DNA from: Butyrivibrio sp.
GTDB taxonomy: Bacteria; Bacillota_A; Clostridia; Lachnospirales; Lachnospiraceae
NCBI GenBank assembly: GCA_024690635.1
Contig: JAILOW010000086.1
Coordinates: forward strand, 1-38,460
Direction: 5' to 3'
DNA: 38,460 nt
Positions 8,142 to 16,254 of this stretch are shown piece by piece (within the stretch, counting starts at the first letter, position 1; each line of letters starts with the position of its first letter). A program made the translations under genes and the position numbers. Under the pieces are notes generated by a model that saw only the letters and a list, made by a program, of their open reading frames with translations, was not told the origin of the DNA and did no database searches.

Positions 8142-8768
8142 TCAGTAGGTCTTTTGATAGTAATCATCTTTTTTCACGAAATTGTTTTTAAGCAGATATT
8201 CCTTGTGATGTGTATCAACTCCCCGGAAGATAAGGGACTTAACTCCCTCTTCGGGGAGTTTTGAGAATAGGAAGCCTGCTATCGAAAAGTCTCTGTACTC
8301 CGGAATGGAGTAGTCAAGGGCGATGTCAAAAGTTCCGTTTTCATCGAATTTTCCCACAAGAACGCCTGCGGGTTTGCCGTTGTGGCACACAACATAACCG
8401 GCATTGGAATCTTCGAAGTCAAGTTTGGCATCCGGGAAGAATTTCTTTATATCCTCGCTATAGTTTGCGACAACGTACTTTAAGAGAGCATCCTTGGGCG
8501 AAACCTTAACAAGGTCGTACACAGGCGAGTTTTTGCCGGTGTTGCTCATTTTAACAAGGTGGTAAATATTGATTCCCACAAGACAAAGGTTCATGATGGC
8601 TGTGGGATAGGACTTGATGATAAAAGCATAGATCGTAAAGATTATGCTTCCTATGGAATTGACGATCCTGAGTTTAACTACAGACACCATCAAAAATGAC
8701 ACCAGCACTATGGCCGATCCCAGATATCCGACTGCTTCGATAATGATCTTAATTGTATCCTGATTCAT
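8142..8768 (-). CDS. YgjV-like membrane protein with a C-terminal GNAT-like domain
   Basis: The first 75 residues contain three hydrophobic helices (about 8-30, 34-50 and 55-72) and the GYLGSAIVLVSFLM pattern of YgjV-type inner membrane proteins. The remaining 130 residues are soluble, and the end (NGKPAGVLVG, a long helix, then HHKEYLLKNNFVKKDDYY) resembles the second half of an acetyltransferase fold; this is a weak, by-eye resemblance. The product would thus be a membrane-anchored cytoplasmic domain. The AAAAGAGGT stretch upstream acts as ribosome binding site. The function is unknown. Confidence 0.65.
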   Translation of the reverse strand: MNQDTIKIIIEAVGYLGSAIVLVSFLMVSVVKLRIVNSIGSIIFTIYAFIIKSYPTAIMNLCLVGINIYHLVKMSNTGKNSPVYDLVKVSPKDALLKYVVANYSEDIKKFFPDAKLDFEDSNAGYVVCHNGKPAGVLVGKFDENGTFDIALDYSIPEYRDFSIAGFLFSKLPEEGVKSLIFRGVDTHHKEYLLKNNFVKKDDYYQKTY

Positions 8769-8851
8769 TTTTTACCTCTTTTCTGATTTTCAAGGGTTAT
8801 ATAGTATCAGATAAAACAATGATTAGCAAATCGCCTTAAAAAAGTGCGGAT

Positions 8852-9754
8852 TTAAAGCATCTTTGGGAAAAGAGATACGTAAAAATCCATTGTATCACCC
8901 TTCTTTAACAAACCTATCTTTTCGTTCTTAAGAGCCTTGCTGATTTTGTCGTAGTATCCGTTTGTCATTTCAAAGGCGAAGTTTTCGGAATCCGCAACTC
9001 CTGCCTCGTCGATCCAGACGCCCAGATAGGGAAGGGATTCGGAGTCATAATCGATCTCAAGAGCACAGCCGGCTTCCGGGTAAGTGACCTTGCAGTACCC
9101 TTCGATGAGCGGATCGGGGCAATAATACTTTACAAAGTGATATTCCTCATTTGACAAGTCGGGAATACGGGAAAAGTCATATTCCTCAGACGGAAATGGG
9201 TAGTATTTGTGCTGCTCACCAAGTATTGTGGCTTCTATGAGAACATTCTGGAATCTGTTTATTTCTTTTGGGTAAAAGAGCTGTGAATTCTTCTCATATC
9301 TGAATACCCCGTGAAAAGTCCACAGGCAGGGAAGCGTGTCATCTGTTGTCTTCTCGATGTGATAGCTGATCTTTAGATGATCGTTTTCAAGCTCATAAAC
9401 CTTGTGGTAGGAATATCCGAAAACAGCGCTGTCAAAGTGCATTTCAAGCCGATTTTCTTTGCCTGTGCATGAAACCTTGTTTTTCCAGACCTCGCCGTGA
9501 TCCGGGAAGCACAGGCGGCGTTTCTCAAATTCTATCTCTTCACCGTCAACGTTTGGGAAACATTCGTCAATGCCTGAGATCTCATGGTCTATAAAGCGGT
9601 CGCCTTCTGATACTTCGAACAGTTTTTCTCGGTCGGGAACAACGCAGTATTCAAAGCCGGCTTCTTTATAATAAAAAGAGATTATCTTGCCTCCCAGGGC
9701 AGGGACCACTTCGATCCGAATTTTATCATTTTCCAAAGTCCTGATATCCAGCAT
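8852..9754 (-). CDS. Aldose 1-epimerase-like protein
   Basis: The 300-aa product fits the aldose epimerase / galactose mutarotase superfamily, which interconverts sugar anomers or binds sugar phosphates in a beta-sandwich. Visible hallmarks are the N-terminal VVPALGGKIISF strand pair, the GIDECFPNV loop and LCFPDHGEVW, where the His corresponds to a catalytic region of the fold. It lacks a signal peptide, so it should be cytoplasmic. Substrate is unknown. AAGGAG stands upstream of the ATG. It is divergent from the rsmH-like gene with an 81-base shared control region. Confidence 0.78.
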   Translation of the reverse strand: MLDIRTLENDKIRIEVVPALGGKIISFYYKEAGFEYCVVPDREKLFEVSEGDRFIDHEISGIDECFPNVDGEEIEFEKRRLCFPDHGEVWKNKVSCTGKENRLEMHFDSAVFGYSYHKVYELENDHLKISYHIEKTTDDTLPCLWTFHGVFRYEKNSQLFYPKEINRFQNVLIEATILGEQHKYYPFPSEEYDFSRIPDLSNEEYHFVKYYCPDPLIEGYCKVTYPEAGCALEIDYDSESLPYLGVWIDEAGVADSENFAFEMTNGYYDKISKALKNEKIGLLKKGDTMDFYVSLFPKML

Positions 9755-9800
9755 ATGTATAACTCCTTTTTGTTATGCCCTTATTATACAATACATGTTA

Positions 9801-9824
9801 CTATTATTAATGTAGTAATAATAG
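9801..9824. repeat. Inverted repeat in the leader of the RsmH/radical SAM operon
   Basis: CTATTATTA (9801-9809) and TAATAATAG (9816-9824) form a perfect 9-base inverted repeat with a 6-base spacer. The second arm overlaps the AGGAG ribosome binding site (9823-9827) of the gene starting at 9836. As RNA it could partly hide the site, or as DNA be an operator. It is AT-rich, so chance is possible. Confidence 0.3.
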
Positions 9825-9835
9825 GAGAAATATTT

Positions 9836-10861
9836 ATGCGACGAGTTCATTATTCCGGAAAATACCCCAAGAAATTTGAGGAAAAATATAAGGAACAAAA
9901 TCCGGAAAAATATAAAGATACAATAGCGCACGTTATCTCTAAAGGCTCCACCCCTGCCGGGATGCACATCTCAATTATGGTAAAAGAGATTTTGGATTTT
10001 CTGGATATCAAGCCGGGGCAAAAGGGCCTTGACTGCACATTGGGATATGGCGGACACACAGGAAAGATGCTTGAACAGCTAAAGGGCGAAGGCTGCATTT
10101 ATGGCCTTGATATTGACCCTATTGAATCGGAAAAGACGGTAAAAAGACTTAGAGATGCCGGATTTTCCGAGGATAATTTCAAATTCCGCCTCATAAATTT
10201 TGCGGAAATAGACAAGGTTGCGCAGGAGGCCGGCAAATTTGACTTTGTACTGGCTGATCTTGGGGTTTCTTCCATGCAGATAGACAATCCTGAAAGAGGC
10301 TTTTCTTACAAAATAGACGGACCTTTGGATCTTAGGCTTGATCCCTACCACGGAGAATCCGCTGCACAGAGGCTTCACAGTATCACAAAAGAAGAATTTA
10401 TCGGCATGATGATCGAAAACTCTGACGAACCCTATGCAAAAGAGATTGCGGATACTGTGTTTGCTTCGATCAAAAAGGGAGATCCCATGGATACCACAAC
10501 TGCGCTTAGAAACGCTGTAGAGAAGGCTCTTTGGAAGCTTCCGAAAGACGAAAAGGAGCAGGCGGTCAAAAAGAGCTGTGCCAGAGTTTTTCAGGCACTG
10601 AGGATAGATGTAAACAGCGAGTTTGAGGTGCTTTACGCATTTCTGGAAAAGCTGCCCGGAATATTAAATCCCGGAGGACGAGTTGCAATTCTTACTTTTC
10701 ATTCAGGTGAAGATCGCCTGGTAAAAAAATCCTTTAAAGAAGGACTGAAAAACGGCGTGTTTTCTGAGGTTTCATCGGATGTAACAAGACCTTCTCCGGA
10801 GGAGTGCAGGCTTAACCCCAGAAGCAAATCCACCAAGATGAGGTGGGCTGTTAAGGCGTGA
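9836..10861 (+). CDS. rsmH: RsmH (MraW)-family methyltransferase, divergent paralog
   Basis: RsmH methylates N4 of C1402 in 16S rRNA. This 341-aa protein has the family motifs: DCTLGYGGHTGKML for S-adenosylmethionine, ADLGVSSMQIDNPERGFSY, LTFHSGEDRLVKKSFK and a C-terminal LNPRSKSTKMRWA. It carries about 40 extra N-terminal residues rich in Lys and Tyr, and the usual HxPVLL start is replaced by GMHISIMVKEIL. It is not in a dcw (cell wall and division) cluster, so it is probably a second copy with possibly different target. The ATG at 9836 is chosen for AGGAG at 9823-9827. The next gene begins two bases after its stop, forming an operon. Confidence 0.82.
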   Translation: MRRVHYSGKYPKKFEEKYKEQNPEKYKDTIAHVISKGSTPAGMHISIMVKEILDFLDIKPGQKGLDCTLGYGGHTGKMLEQLKGEGCIYGLDIDPIESEKTVKRLRDAGFSEDNFKFRLINFAEIDKVAQEAGKFDFVLADLGVSSMQIDNPERGFSYKIDGPLDLRLDPYHGESAAQRLHSITKEEFIGMMIENSDEPYAKEIADTVFASIKKGDPMDTTTALRNAVEKALWKLPKDEKEQAVKKSCARVFQALRIDVNSEFEVLYAFLEKLPGILNPGGRVAILTFHSGEDRLVKKSFKEGLKNGVFSEVSSDVTRPSPEECRLNPRSKSTKMRWAVKA

Positions 10862-10862
10862 T

Positions 10863-11786
10863 ATGTCAGAAGAAATAAGATTTTCCGAATATGAAAAATG
10901 CATGCTTTGCCCAAGAGAGTGCAAAGTAAACAGATATGAAAAATCGGGCTATTGCAGAGAAAAGAGTACTCTTCACGTTGCAAGGGCAGCGCTCCATATG
11001 TGGGAAGAACCATGTATTTCCGGCAAGAACGGCTCGGGAACAGTATTTTTTTCCGGCTGCAATATGGGATGCGTATTTTGCCAAAACAGGGCCATCAGCA
11101 GAGGCGAGACGGGAAAACATATTACAAAAGAGCGTCTTACCGAGATCTTTTTTGAACTGCAGGAGCAGGGCGCAAACAACATAAACCTTGTTACGGGAGA
11201 TATTTTTTTACCGACGATAAGATCTGCCATAGAATCGGCGAAAGATCAGGGAATCAGAATTCCGTTCCTCTTAAATACCTCTTCTTATGTAAATGTTGAG
11301 GCGATAAAGGCGCTGGAAGGGCTTGTGGATATTTATCTTCCTGACATGAAGTATATACGTGATGAGGATGCCCTAAGATACAGTAATGCTCCCGGCTATG
11401 CAGTGGCCGCCAAGGCTGCTGTCGATGAGATGGTAAGGCAGCATCCTGAGTGTGTTTTTGGTAATACCGGATCGGAAGATGGCATGCTTACAGAGGGTGT
11501 TGTGGTGCGACATCTTCTTATGCCGGGGATGCTGATACAGGCCAAGCTCATAGTAAAACACCTCTATGAGAGGTACGGCGATAGCATATACATAAGTCTT
11601 TTAAGCCAGTTTACACCCGGGGAAGGTCTTGCGGCCTACCCGGAGATAAACCGCAAAGTCACGGGGCATGAGTACAAAAGTCTGGTGGATTATGCGGCTC
11701 AGATCGGAGTAAAAAACGGTTTTATGCAGGTGGGGGATACCGCAAAAGACAGCTTTATTCCCGAATTTGACTGCAGAGGTGTTTGA
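10863..11786 (+). CDS. PflA-like radical SAM protein (COG1313-type)
   Basis: The 307-aa protein has the radical SAM cluster motif CNMGCVFC (C66, C70, C73) that binds a 4Fe-4S cluster and S-adenosylmethionine. An N-terminal Cys group (C13, C16, C20, C31) may hold another metal site. Segments such as NLVTGDIFLPTI and IYLPDMKYIRDEDALRYS match the PflA-related radical SAM proteins annotated as pyruvate formate-lyase activase-like; none of these is proven to activate PFL, and no PFL gene is here. Start overlaps closely with the previous stop (TGATATG), so it is co-translated with the RsmH paralog. It precedes the Memo-AMMECR1 gene, implying a joint pathway. Confidence 0.85.
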   Translation: MSEEIRFSEYEKCMLCPRECKVNRYEKSGYCREKSTLHVARAALHMWEEPCISGKNGSGTVFFSGCNMGCVFCQNRAISRGETGKHITKERLTEIFFELQEQGANNINLVTGDIFLPTIRSAIESAKDQGIRIPFLLNTSSYVNVEAIKALEGLVDIYLPDMKYIRDEDALRYSNAPGYAVAAKAAVDEMVRQHPECVFGNTGSEDGMLTEGVVVRHLLMPGMLIQAKLIVKHLYERYGDSIYISLLSQFTPGEGLAAYPEINRKVTGHEYKSLVDYAAQIGVKNGFMQVGDTAKDSFIPEFDCRGV

Positions 11787-11805
11787 TAAAACAAGGAGAA
11801 GAAAA

Positions 11806-13191
11806 ATGCCAATCCTAGCAACTTTCATGGTTCCTCATCCGCCGCTTATCGTTCCTGCAGTGGGACGGGGCGGAGAAGCACAGATTACGGATACAAGCGC
11901 ATCTTATGAGCGAGTTGCGGATATGATCGCCAAGCTGGCTCCTGAGACCATCATAATAACCAGTCCACACGCTACTATGTACGCGGACTATTTTCATATT
12001 TCGCCCGGCAATGCCGCAACAGGTTCTTTGTCCAGATTCGGAGCTTCTCAGGTGAAGTTCCTTGAGGAATATGATGAGGAGCTGGTAAAAGAGATCTCGG
12101 ATCAGGCCATGAAACAGGGCTTTCCTGCCGGCACACTCGGAGAGGTAGACAGAGAGCTGGATCACGGCACCATGGTACCTCTCTGGTTCATCAGAAATAA
12201 GTACAAGGGTGGCAAGATCGTCAGAATAGGCTTATCAGGGCTTCCCCTTGCGGATCATTACAGGTTTGGTCAGATGATCCAAAGGGCTGTGGAAAAGACA
12301 GGAAGAAGAGCCGTGGTTGTTGCAAGCGGAGATCTTTCCCACAAGCTTCAAGAGTACGGACCATACGGCTACGCTCCCGAGGGACCTGTATATGATCACA
12401 AGATCATGGATGTGTGTTCAAGGGGAGCTTTCGGAGAACTGTTCGATTTTGAAGAATCTTTTTGCGAAAAAGCTGCAGAATGCGGACACAGGTCCTTTGT
12501 AATAATGGCAGGAACTCTGGATGGTTTGAAAGTTGTCGCCACAAGGCTTTCTCATCAGGACGTAACCGGCGTGGGCTACGGAGTCTGCACCTTTGTTCCG
12601 GGAGAAGCAGATGAAAAGAGGCATTTTTTGGATGAATATCTGAATAAACTAATGGAAGAGATATCTGAGCAGCGTCATAACTGCGACCCTTACGTTAAGC
12701 TGGCTTACAGCTCTTTGGAAAGCTATATTCTCAAAAAGCGGATCATTTCAGTGCCTGCGGGGCTTCCCGAGGAGATGACCGCAAGGCAGGCGGGGGCCTT
12801 CGTGTCGATCCATAAGCAGGGGCGACTCAGGGGATGCATCGGCACCATCGGCCCTACAGCTGAGAATCTGGCAAAAGAGATCATAAACAACGCCATCAGC
12901 GCATCCACACGAGATCCCAGATTTGAGCCCATCACACCGGATGAGCTTAAATACCTTGAAGTAAATGTTGATGTTCTTGAGGAGCCTGAAGATATCAGCT
13001 CTATGGATGAGCTGGATGTGAAAAAATATGGAGTTATCGTTACAAGCGGCATGAAGAGAGGACTTCTTTTACCCGATCTTGACGGCGTGGATACAGTCGA
13101 AGAACAGGTGGCCATTGCCATGCAAAAAGGCGGGATAACGGAAGATGATGAGATACAGCTTCAGAGATTCACGGTCACAAGACATGTTTGA
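11806..13191 (+). CDS. AmmeMemoRadiSam system Memo-AMMECR1 fusion protein
   Basis: Two domains are fused in 461 aa. Residues 1-265 are a Memo/LigB-like domain related to class III extradiol dioxygenases: PHPPL with His11, SPHATMY around 54-60 and SGDLSHKL, which supply metal-binding histidines in the superfamily. Residues 280-461 are an AMMECR1 domain with the hallmark LRGCIG near 341-346 and STRDPRFEP. These two families plus a radical SAM protein form the AmmeMemoRadiSam set, whose biochemical role is unknown to me. ATG at 11806 is preceded by AAGGAG at 11793-11798. The following radical SAM gene starts 11 bases after its stop. Confidence 0.88.
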   Translation: MPILATFMVPHPPLIVPAVGRGGEAQITDTSASYERVADMIAKLAPETIIITSPHATMYADYFHISPGNAATGSLSRFGASQVKFLEEYDEELVKEISDQAMKQGFPAGTLGEVDRELDHGTMVPLWFIRNKYKGGKIVRIGLSGLPLADHYRFGQMIQRAVEKTGRRAVVVASGDLSHKLQEYGPYGYAPEGPVYDHKIMDVCSRGAFGELFDFEESFCEKAAECGHRSFVIMAGTLDGLKVVATRLSHQDVTGVGYGVCTFVPGEADEKRHFLDEYLNKLMEEISEQRHNCDPYVKLAYSSLESYILKKRIISVPAGLPEEMTARQAGAFVSIHKQGRLRGCIGTIGPTAENLAKEIINNAISASTRDPRFEPITPDELKYLEVNVDVLEEPEDISSMDELDVKKYGVIVTSGMKRGLLLPDLDGVDTVEEQVAIAMQKGGITEDDEIQLQRFTVTRHV

Positions 13192-13202
13192 GCGGAGAAG
13201 AT

Positions 13203-14063
13203 ATGGCAAAATGTAATGTTTGCTACAGGCACTGCGAAATAGGAGAAGGCGAAAAGGGCTTTTGTGGGGTACGAGGCTGCATTGACGGAAGCATAAAACC
13301 CTTAAATTACGGAAAGATCACCAGTATAGCCCTTGATCCCATAGAGAAAAAGCCGCTTTCCAGGTTTATGCCCGGGAGCATGGTCCTGTCTGTGGGAAGT
13401 TACGGCTGTAACTTAAGATGCCCCTTTTGCCAGAACTATGAAATTTCCTGGTCTGAGGAAGCCTATGAGTATGGAGAGGCGGCAAGAGAGCTGTCTCCGG
13501 CGGGGCTTGCAGAGCTTGCAGACAGGTACAGACCTGAAGGCAATATAGGCGTTGCTTTTACTTACAACGAACCCCTTGTGGGCTATGAGTATGTGCGGGA
13601 TACCGCAAAACTTGTGCATGAACGCGACATGAAAAACGTTCTTGTATCCAATGGCATGGCTACACCAGAGGTATTAAACGAGATACTTCCATATATAGAT
13701 GCCATGAATATTGATCTGAAGGGCTTTACGGACGGATACTACGAAAAGCTTCTAAAGGGCAACAGGCAAATGGTCACGGATTTTATCAAAGAAGCCACCA
13801 AGCATTGCCACATGGAGCTTACAACTCTGATAATCCCCGGGGAGAATGACTCCGATGATGAGATGAGAGAGCTTTCTGCCTGGATATCAGGACTTAAGGA
13901 TGATGAGGGGAATAATATCGGAAAAGACATTCCTCTTCATATATCAAGGTTTTTCCCCAGATTTCATATGACGGACCGGGATGCCACCGATGTCGGTCTA
14001 ATATATCATCTTGCCGATGTGGCAAGAGAGAATCTAAGCTATGTGTTTACGGGCAACTGTTAG
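13203..14063 (+). CDS. AmmeMemoRadiSam system radical SAM enzyme
   Basis: The 286-aa protein carries CNLRCPFC (C69, C73, C76), the radical SAM cluster motif, and an N-terminal Cys-rich part (C4, C7, C11, C21, C26) as in the AmmeMemoRadiSam radical SAM family. Other recognisable parts are GVAFTYNEPLVGYEY, MNIDLKGF and the C-terminal HISRFFPRFHMTD. It should generate a 5'-deoxyadenosyl radical in the cytoplasm; the substrate is unknown. The ATG at 13203 with GGAG at 13194-13197 is preferred over an in-frame TTG at 13188 that overlaps the previous stop. It follows the Memo-AMMECR1 gene directly. Confidence 0.9.
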   Translation: MAKCNVCYRHCEIGEGEKGFCGVRGCIDGSIKPLNYGKITSIALDPIEKKPLSRFMPGSMVLSVGSYGCNLRCPFCQNYEISWSEEAYEYGEAARELSPAGLAELADRYRPEGNIGVAFTYNEPLVGYEYVRDTAKLVHERDMKNVLVSNGMATPEVLNEILPYIDAMNIDLKGFTDGYYEKLLKGNRQMVTDFIKEATKHCHMELTTLIIPGENDSDDEMRELSAWISGLKDDEGNNIGKDIPLHISRFFPRFHMTDRDATDVGLIYHLADVARENLSYVFTGNC

Positions 14064-14083
14064 AAAAACAGGAGGGATACCGC

Positions 14084-14449
14084 ATGGAAACTGCTTATTT
14101 AACTGCTGACAACATTCTTCGCTATATCGTCGAGTTCTCGACACTTCTTCTTGAGCTGTTTGGCATATGTATCCTTGTTTTTACGGCGGTAAAGAGCTTT
14201 ATCTTCTGGCTCAAAAAGGATGATTCCATCAGACTTGAGCTGGCTCAGGGCATTGCTCTTGCGCTTGAGTTCAAACTTGGCGGAGAGGTTCTTAGGACTG
14301 TTGTAGTCAGAGAATGGGCCGAGCTTGGTATTCTGGGCGCTATCATTGTACTCAGAGCCACATTGACTTTCCTTATCCACTGGGAGATCAAGAACGAGGA
14401 AAAGGCTCTGGAGCCGAAGATTACTGAAGACAAAGAAAAGAAAGATTGA
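14084..14449 (+). CDS. DUF1622 family membrane protein
   Basis: The 121-aa protein has a hydrophobic N-terminal helix (about 15-42), a central amphipathic part with the family signature LALEFKLGGEVLRTV and a second hydrophobic stretch at about 80-98, ending in a highly charged tail. This matches DUF1622, small integral membrane proteins of unknown role. GGAGGG stands upstream of the start, 20 bases after the previous stop, so it is probably the last gene of the AmmeMemoRadiSam operon. It is also the gene just before flotillin, so a membrane-domain role is an alternative reading. Confidence 0.8.
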   Translation: METAYLTADNILRYIVEFSTLLLELFGICILVFTAVKSFIFWLKKDDSIRLELAQGIALALEFKLGGEVLRTVVVREWAELGILGAIIVLRATLTFLIHWEIKNEEKALEPKITEDKEKKD

Positions 14450-14544
14450 CGGATAGAGATTTCTTTTAACGTATCCCTCCAAAATGTAGGAATATGGCGG
14501 GTTAAGTCCCAAAGGTAAATATATATTCCGCCGCATGCTGATCA

Positions 14545-14640
14545 TATAATCGTCTTATAAACAAACACCCAATAAAATCTGTTGGGGAAGCGCTCTTGCA
14601 TAGTGCAAGTCGCATCGGGATAAACCCGGAAAGGAAGGAT
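14545..14640 (+). promoter_or_regulatory. Structured leader of the flotillin gene
   Basis: After a TATAAT at 14545-14550 (no clear -35) the leader holds three successive small hairpins: CCCAA 14568-14572 with TTGGG 14582-14586; CTTGCA 14595-14600 with TGCAAG 14604-14609; CGGG 14616-14619 with CCCG 14625-14628. The last ends just before the GGAAGGA ribosome binding site. I match it to no known riboswitch class. GGCGG (14494-14498) and CCGCC (14528-14532) pair further upstream. No terminator is visible, so any control would be at translation or RNA stability. Confidence 0.35.
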
Positions 14641-14643
14641 TAT

Positions 14644-16164
14644 ATGACAACATCACTATCATTTTTAATTGCTATCGCAGCTATCATTGTATTTGCAGCG
14701 ATCGTTATTGCGGCGGGATACGTAAAGGCTCCTCCGGACAAGGCTTACATTATCTCAGGTCTTCGTAAAGTGCCCCGCATTCTGATAGGACGTGCGGGTA
14801 TAAAAGTTCCTTTTCTTGAAAGAGTCGACAAATTGTATCTTGGACAGATGACTGTAGATATCAAGACAGAGCAGTCGGTTCCCACAAATGACTTCATCAA
14901 TGTGAACGTTGACGCAGTTGCCAAGGTAAGGATCGGAACGACCCCCGAAGCCATTCAGCTGGCAGCCAAGAACTTCTTGAACAAAACACCCGATCAGATC
15001 ACCATGGATCTGCAGGATTCTTTACAGGGTAACATGCGTGAGATCATCGGCACACTTGCCCTTAAGACCATCAACACTGACCGCGACAGCTTCTCGGATC
15101 AGGTTATGGAAAAAGCTTCAAAGGACATGAACAAACTCGGTATCGAGATCTTGTCCTGCAATATCCAGAATGTTACCGATGAAAACGGCCTTATAAATGA
15201 TCTTGGTATGGATAATACAGCAAAGATCAAGAAGGATGCAGCAATCGCAAAAGCGCAGGCCGACAGGGATGTGGCAATCGCAAAGGCTGAGGCAGACAAA
15301 GCTGCCAACGATGCAAGGGTTCTTGCACAAACCGAAATTGCCGAAAAGAACAACGCTCTTGCAATCAAACAGGCTGAACTTAAGAGGGAAGCTGATACCG
15401 CAAGTGCTGTTGCAGACGCAGCTTACGAGATCCAGACCCAGGAACAGCAAAAATCCATTCAGACCGCTACGGTTAATGCTCAGATTGCAAAGGCTGAGCG
15501 CGAAGCCGAACTTAAGCAGAAAGAGGTTGTTGTAAAACAGCAGGAACTTGCTGCTGAGATCGAGAAAAAGGCTGATGCTGAAAAGTATCAGGCCGAGAAA
15601 AAAGCAGAAGCAGAGCTGGTTCAGAGACAGAAAAAAGCTGAGGCAGCAAAGTACGAGCAGGAAAGAGAAGCCGATGCCAGAAAGGCAAAGGCAGAAGCCG
15701 AAAAATTCGCAGCAGAGCAGGAAGCTGCAGGTATCAAAGCTAAATTCGATGCCGAGGCTGCAGGTATTGCCGCAAAAGGTAAGGCAGAAGCCGAAGCCAT
15801 TAAGGCTAAAGGTATTGCAGAAGCTGAAGCCATGGAAAAGAAAGCGGAAGCTTATAAGAAGTACAACGGCGCTGCTATGGCTGAGATGATGATAAAGATC
15901 ATGCCTCAGATGGCTGCAGAAATTGCAAAGCCTCTTTCTCAGATCGACAAGATCAACATCTATGGCACAGGGGATGGCTCAAACGGCGCAAGCCAGATTT
16001 CAGGAAACATGCCTATTGTTATGAAACAGGTATTTGATACCATGTCGGAAGCTACAGGCGTTGATTTTACAGAGATCATGAGAGCCGGAACATATGACGC
16101 CAAGGTAAACAAGAACATCAATCTTACCGGTGAAAGCGTAAATATAAGCGTAGATAACGCATAA
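14644..16164 (+). CDS. floT: Flotillin-like SPFH/Band 7 membrane-domain protein
   Basis: Flotillins scaffold functional membrane microdomains. The 506-aa length is close to Bacillus FloT (YuaG). An N-terminal membrane helix (about 6-26) is followed by the SPFH domain (about 30-195, with YIISGLRKVPRILIGRAG) and a long Ala/Glu/Lys-rich coiled coil (about 205-410) typical of oligomerising flotillins, then a C-terminal tail containing AAMAEMMIKIMPQMA. The ATG at 14644 has GGAAGGA about 7 bases upstream; an in-frame start at 14596 would lie inside the structured leader. No NfeD-type partner is adjacent; the DUF1622 membrane gene precedes it instead. Confidence 0.9.
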   Translation: MTTSLSFLIAIAAIIVFAAIVIAAGYVKAPPDKAYIISGLRKVPRILIGRAGIKVPFLERVDKLYLGQMTVDIKTEQSVPTNDFINVNVDAVAKVRIGTTPEAIQLAAKNFLNKTPDQITMDLQDSLQGNMREIIGTLALKTINTDRDSFSDQVMEKASKDMNKLGIEILSCNIQNVTDENGLINDLGMDNTAKIKKDAAIAKAQADRDVAIAKAEADKAANDARVLAQTEIAEKNNALAIKQAELKREADTASAVADAAYEIQTQEQQKSIQTATVNAQIAKAEREAELKQKEVVVKQQELAAEIEKKADAEKYQAEKKAEAELVQRQKKAEAAKYEQEREADARKAKAEAEKFAAEQEAAGIKAKFDAEAAGIAAKGKAEAEAIKAKGIAEAEAMEKKAEAYKKYNGAAMAEMMIKIMPQMAAEIAKPLSQIDKINIYGTGDGSNGASQISGNMPIVMKQVFDTMSEATGVDFTEIMRAGTYDAKVNKNINLTGESVNISVDNA

Positions 16165-16188
16165 TTTTGAAAAGGGGCCTCATCCCAT

Positions 16189-16221
16189 CCGATTGAATCG
16201 GGATTTGACTTATTATAGAAT
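16189..16221 (+). promoter_or_regulatory. Promoter with overlapping palindrome upstream of sdaAB
   Basis: TTGAAT (16193-16198) and TAGAAT (16216-16221) with a 17-base spacer form a SigA-like promoter. The palindrome CCGATTGAATCGG (16189-16201) covers the -35 box, the classic place for a repressor to bind. The regulator is unknown. Confidence 0.45.
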
Positions 16222-16254
16222 ATAGTAAAAGAATCAGATTCAGAGGAATGATTT

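Noticed and set aside
14596..14643. Longer N terminus for flotillin
   Set aside because: It would put start codons in the hairpin-rich leader without a ribosome binding site, and would place residues before the membrane helix that the family lacks.
15548..15889. 113-codon Lys/Arg-rich frame inside the flotillin gene
   Set aside because: It is an out-of-frame reading of the Ala/Glu/Lys-rich coiled-coil DNA; its composition is explained by that repetition.
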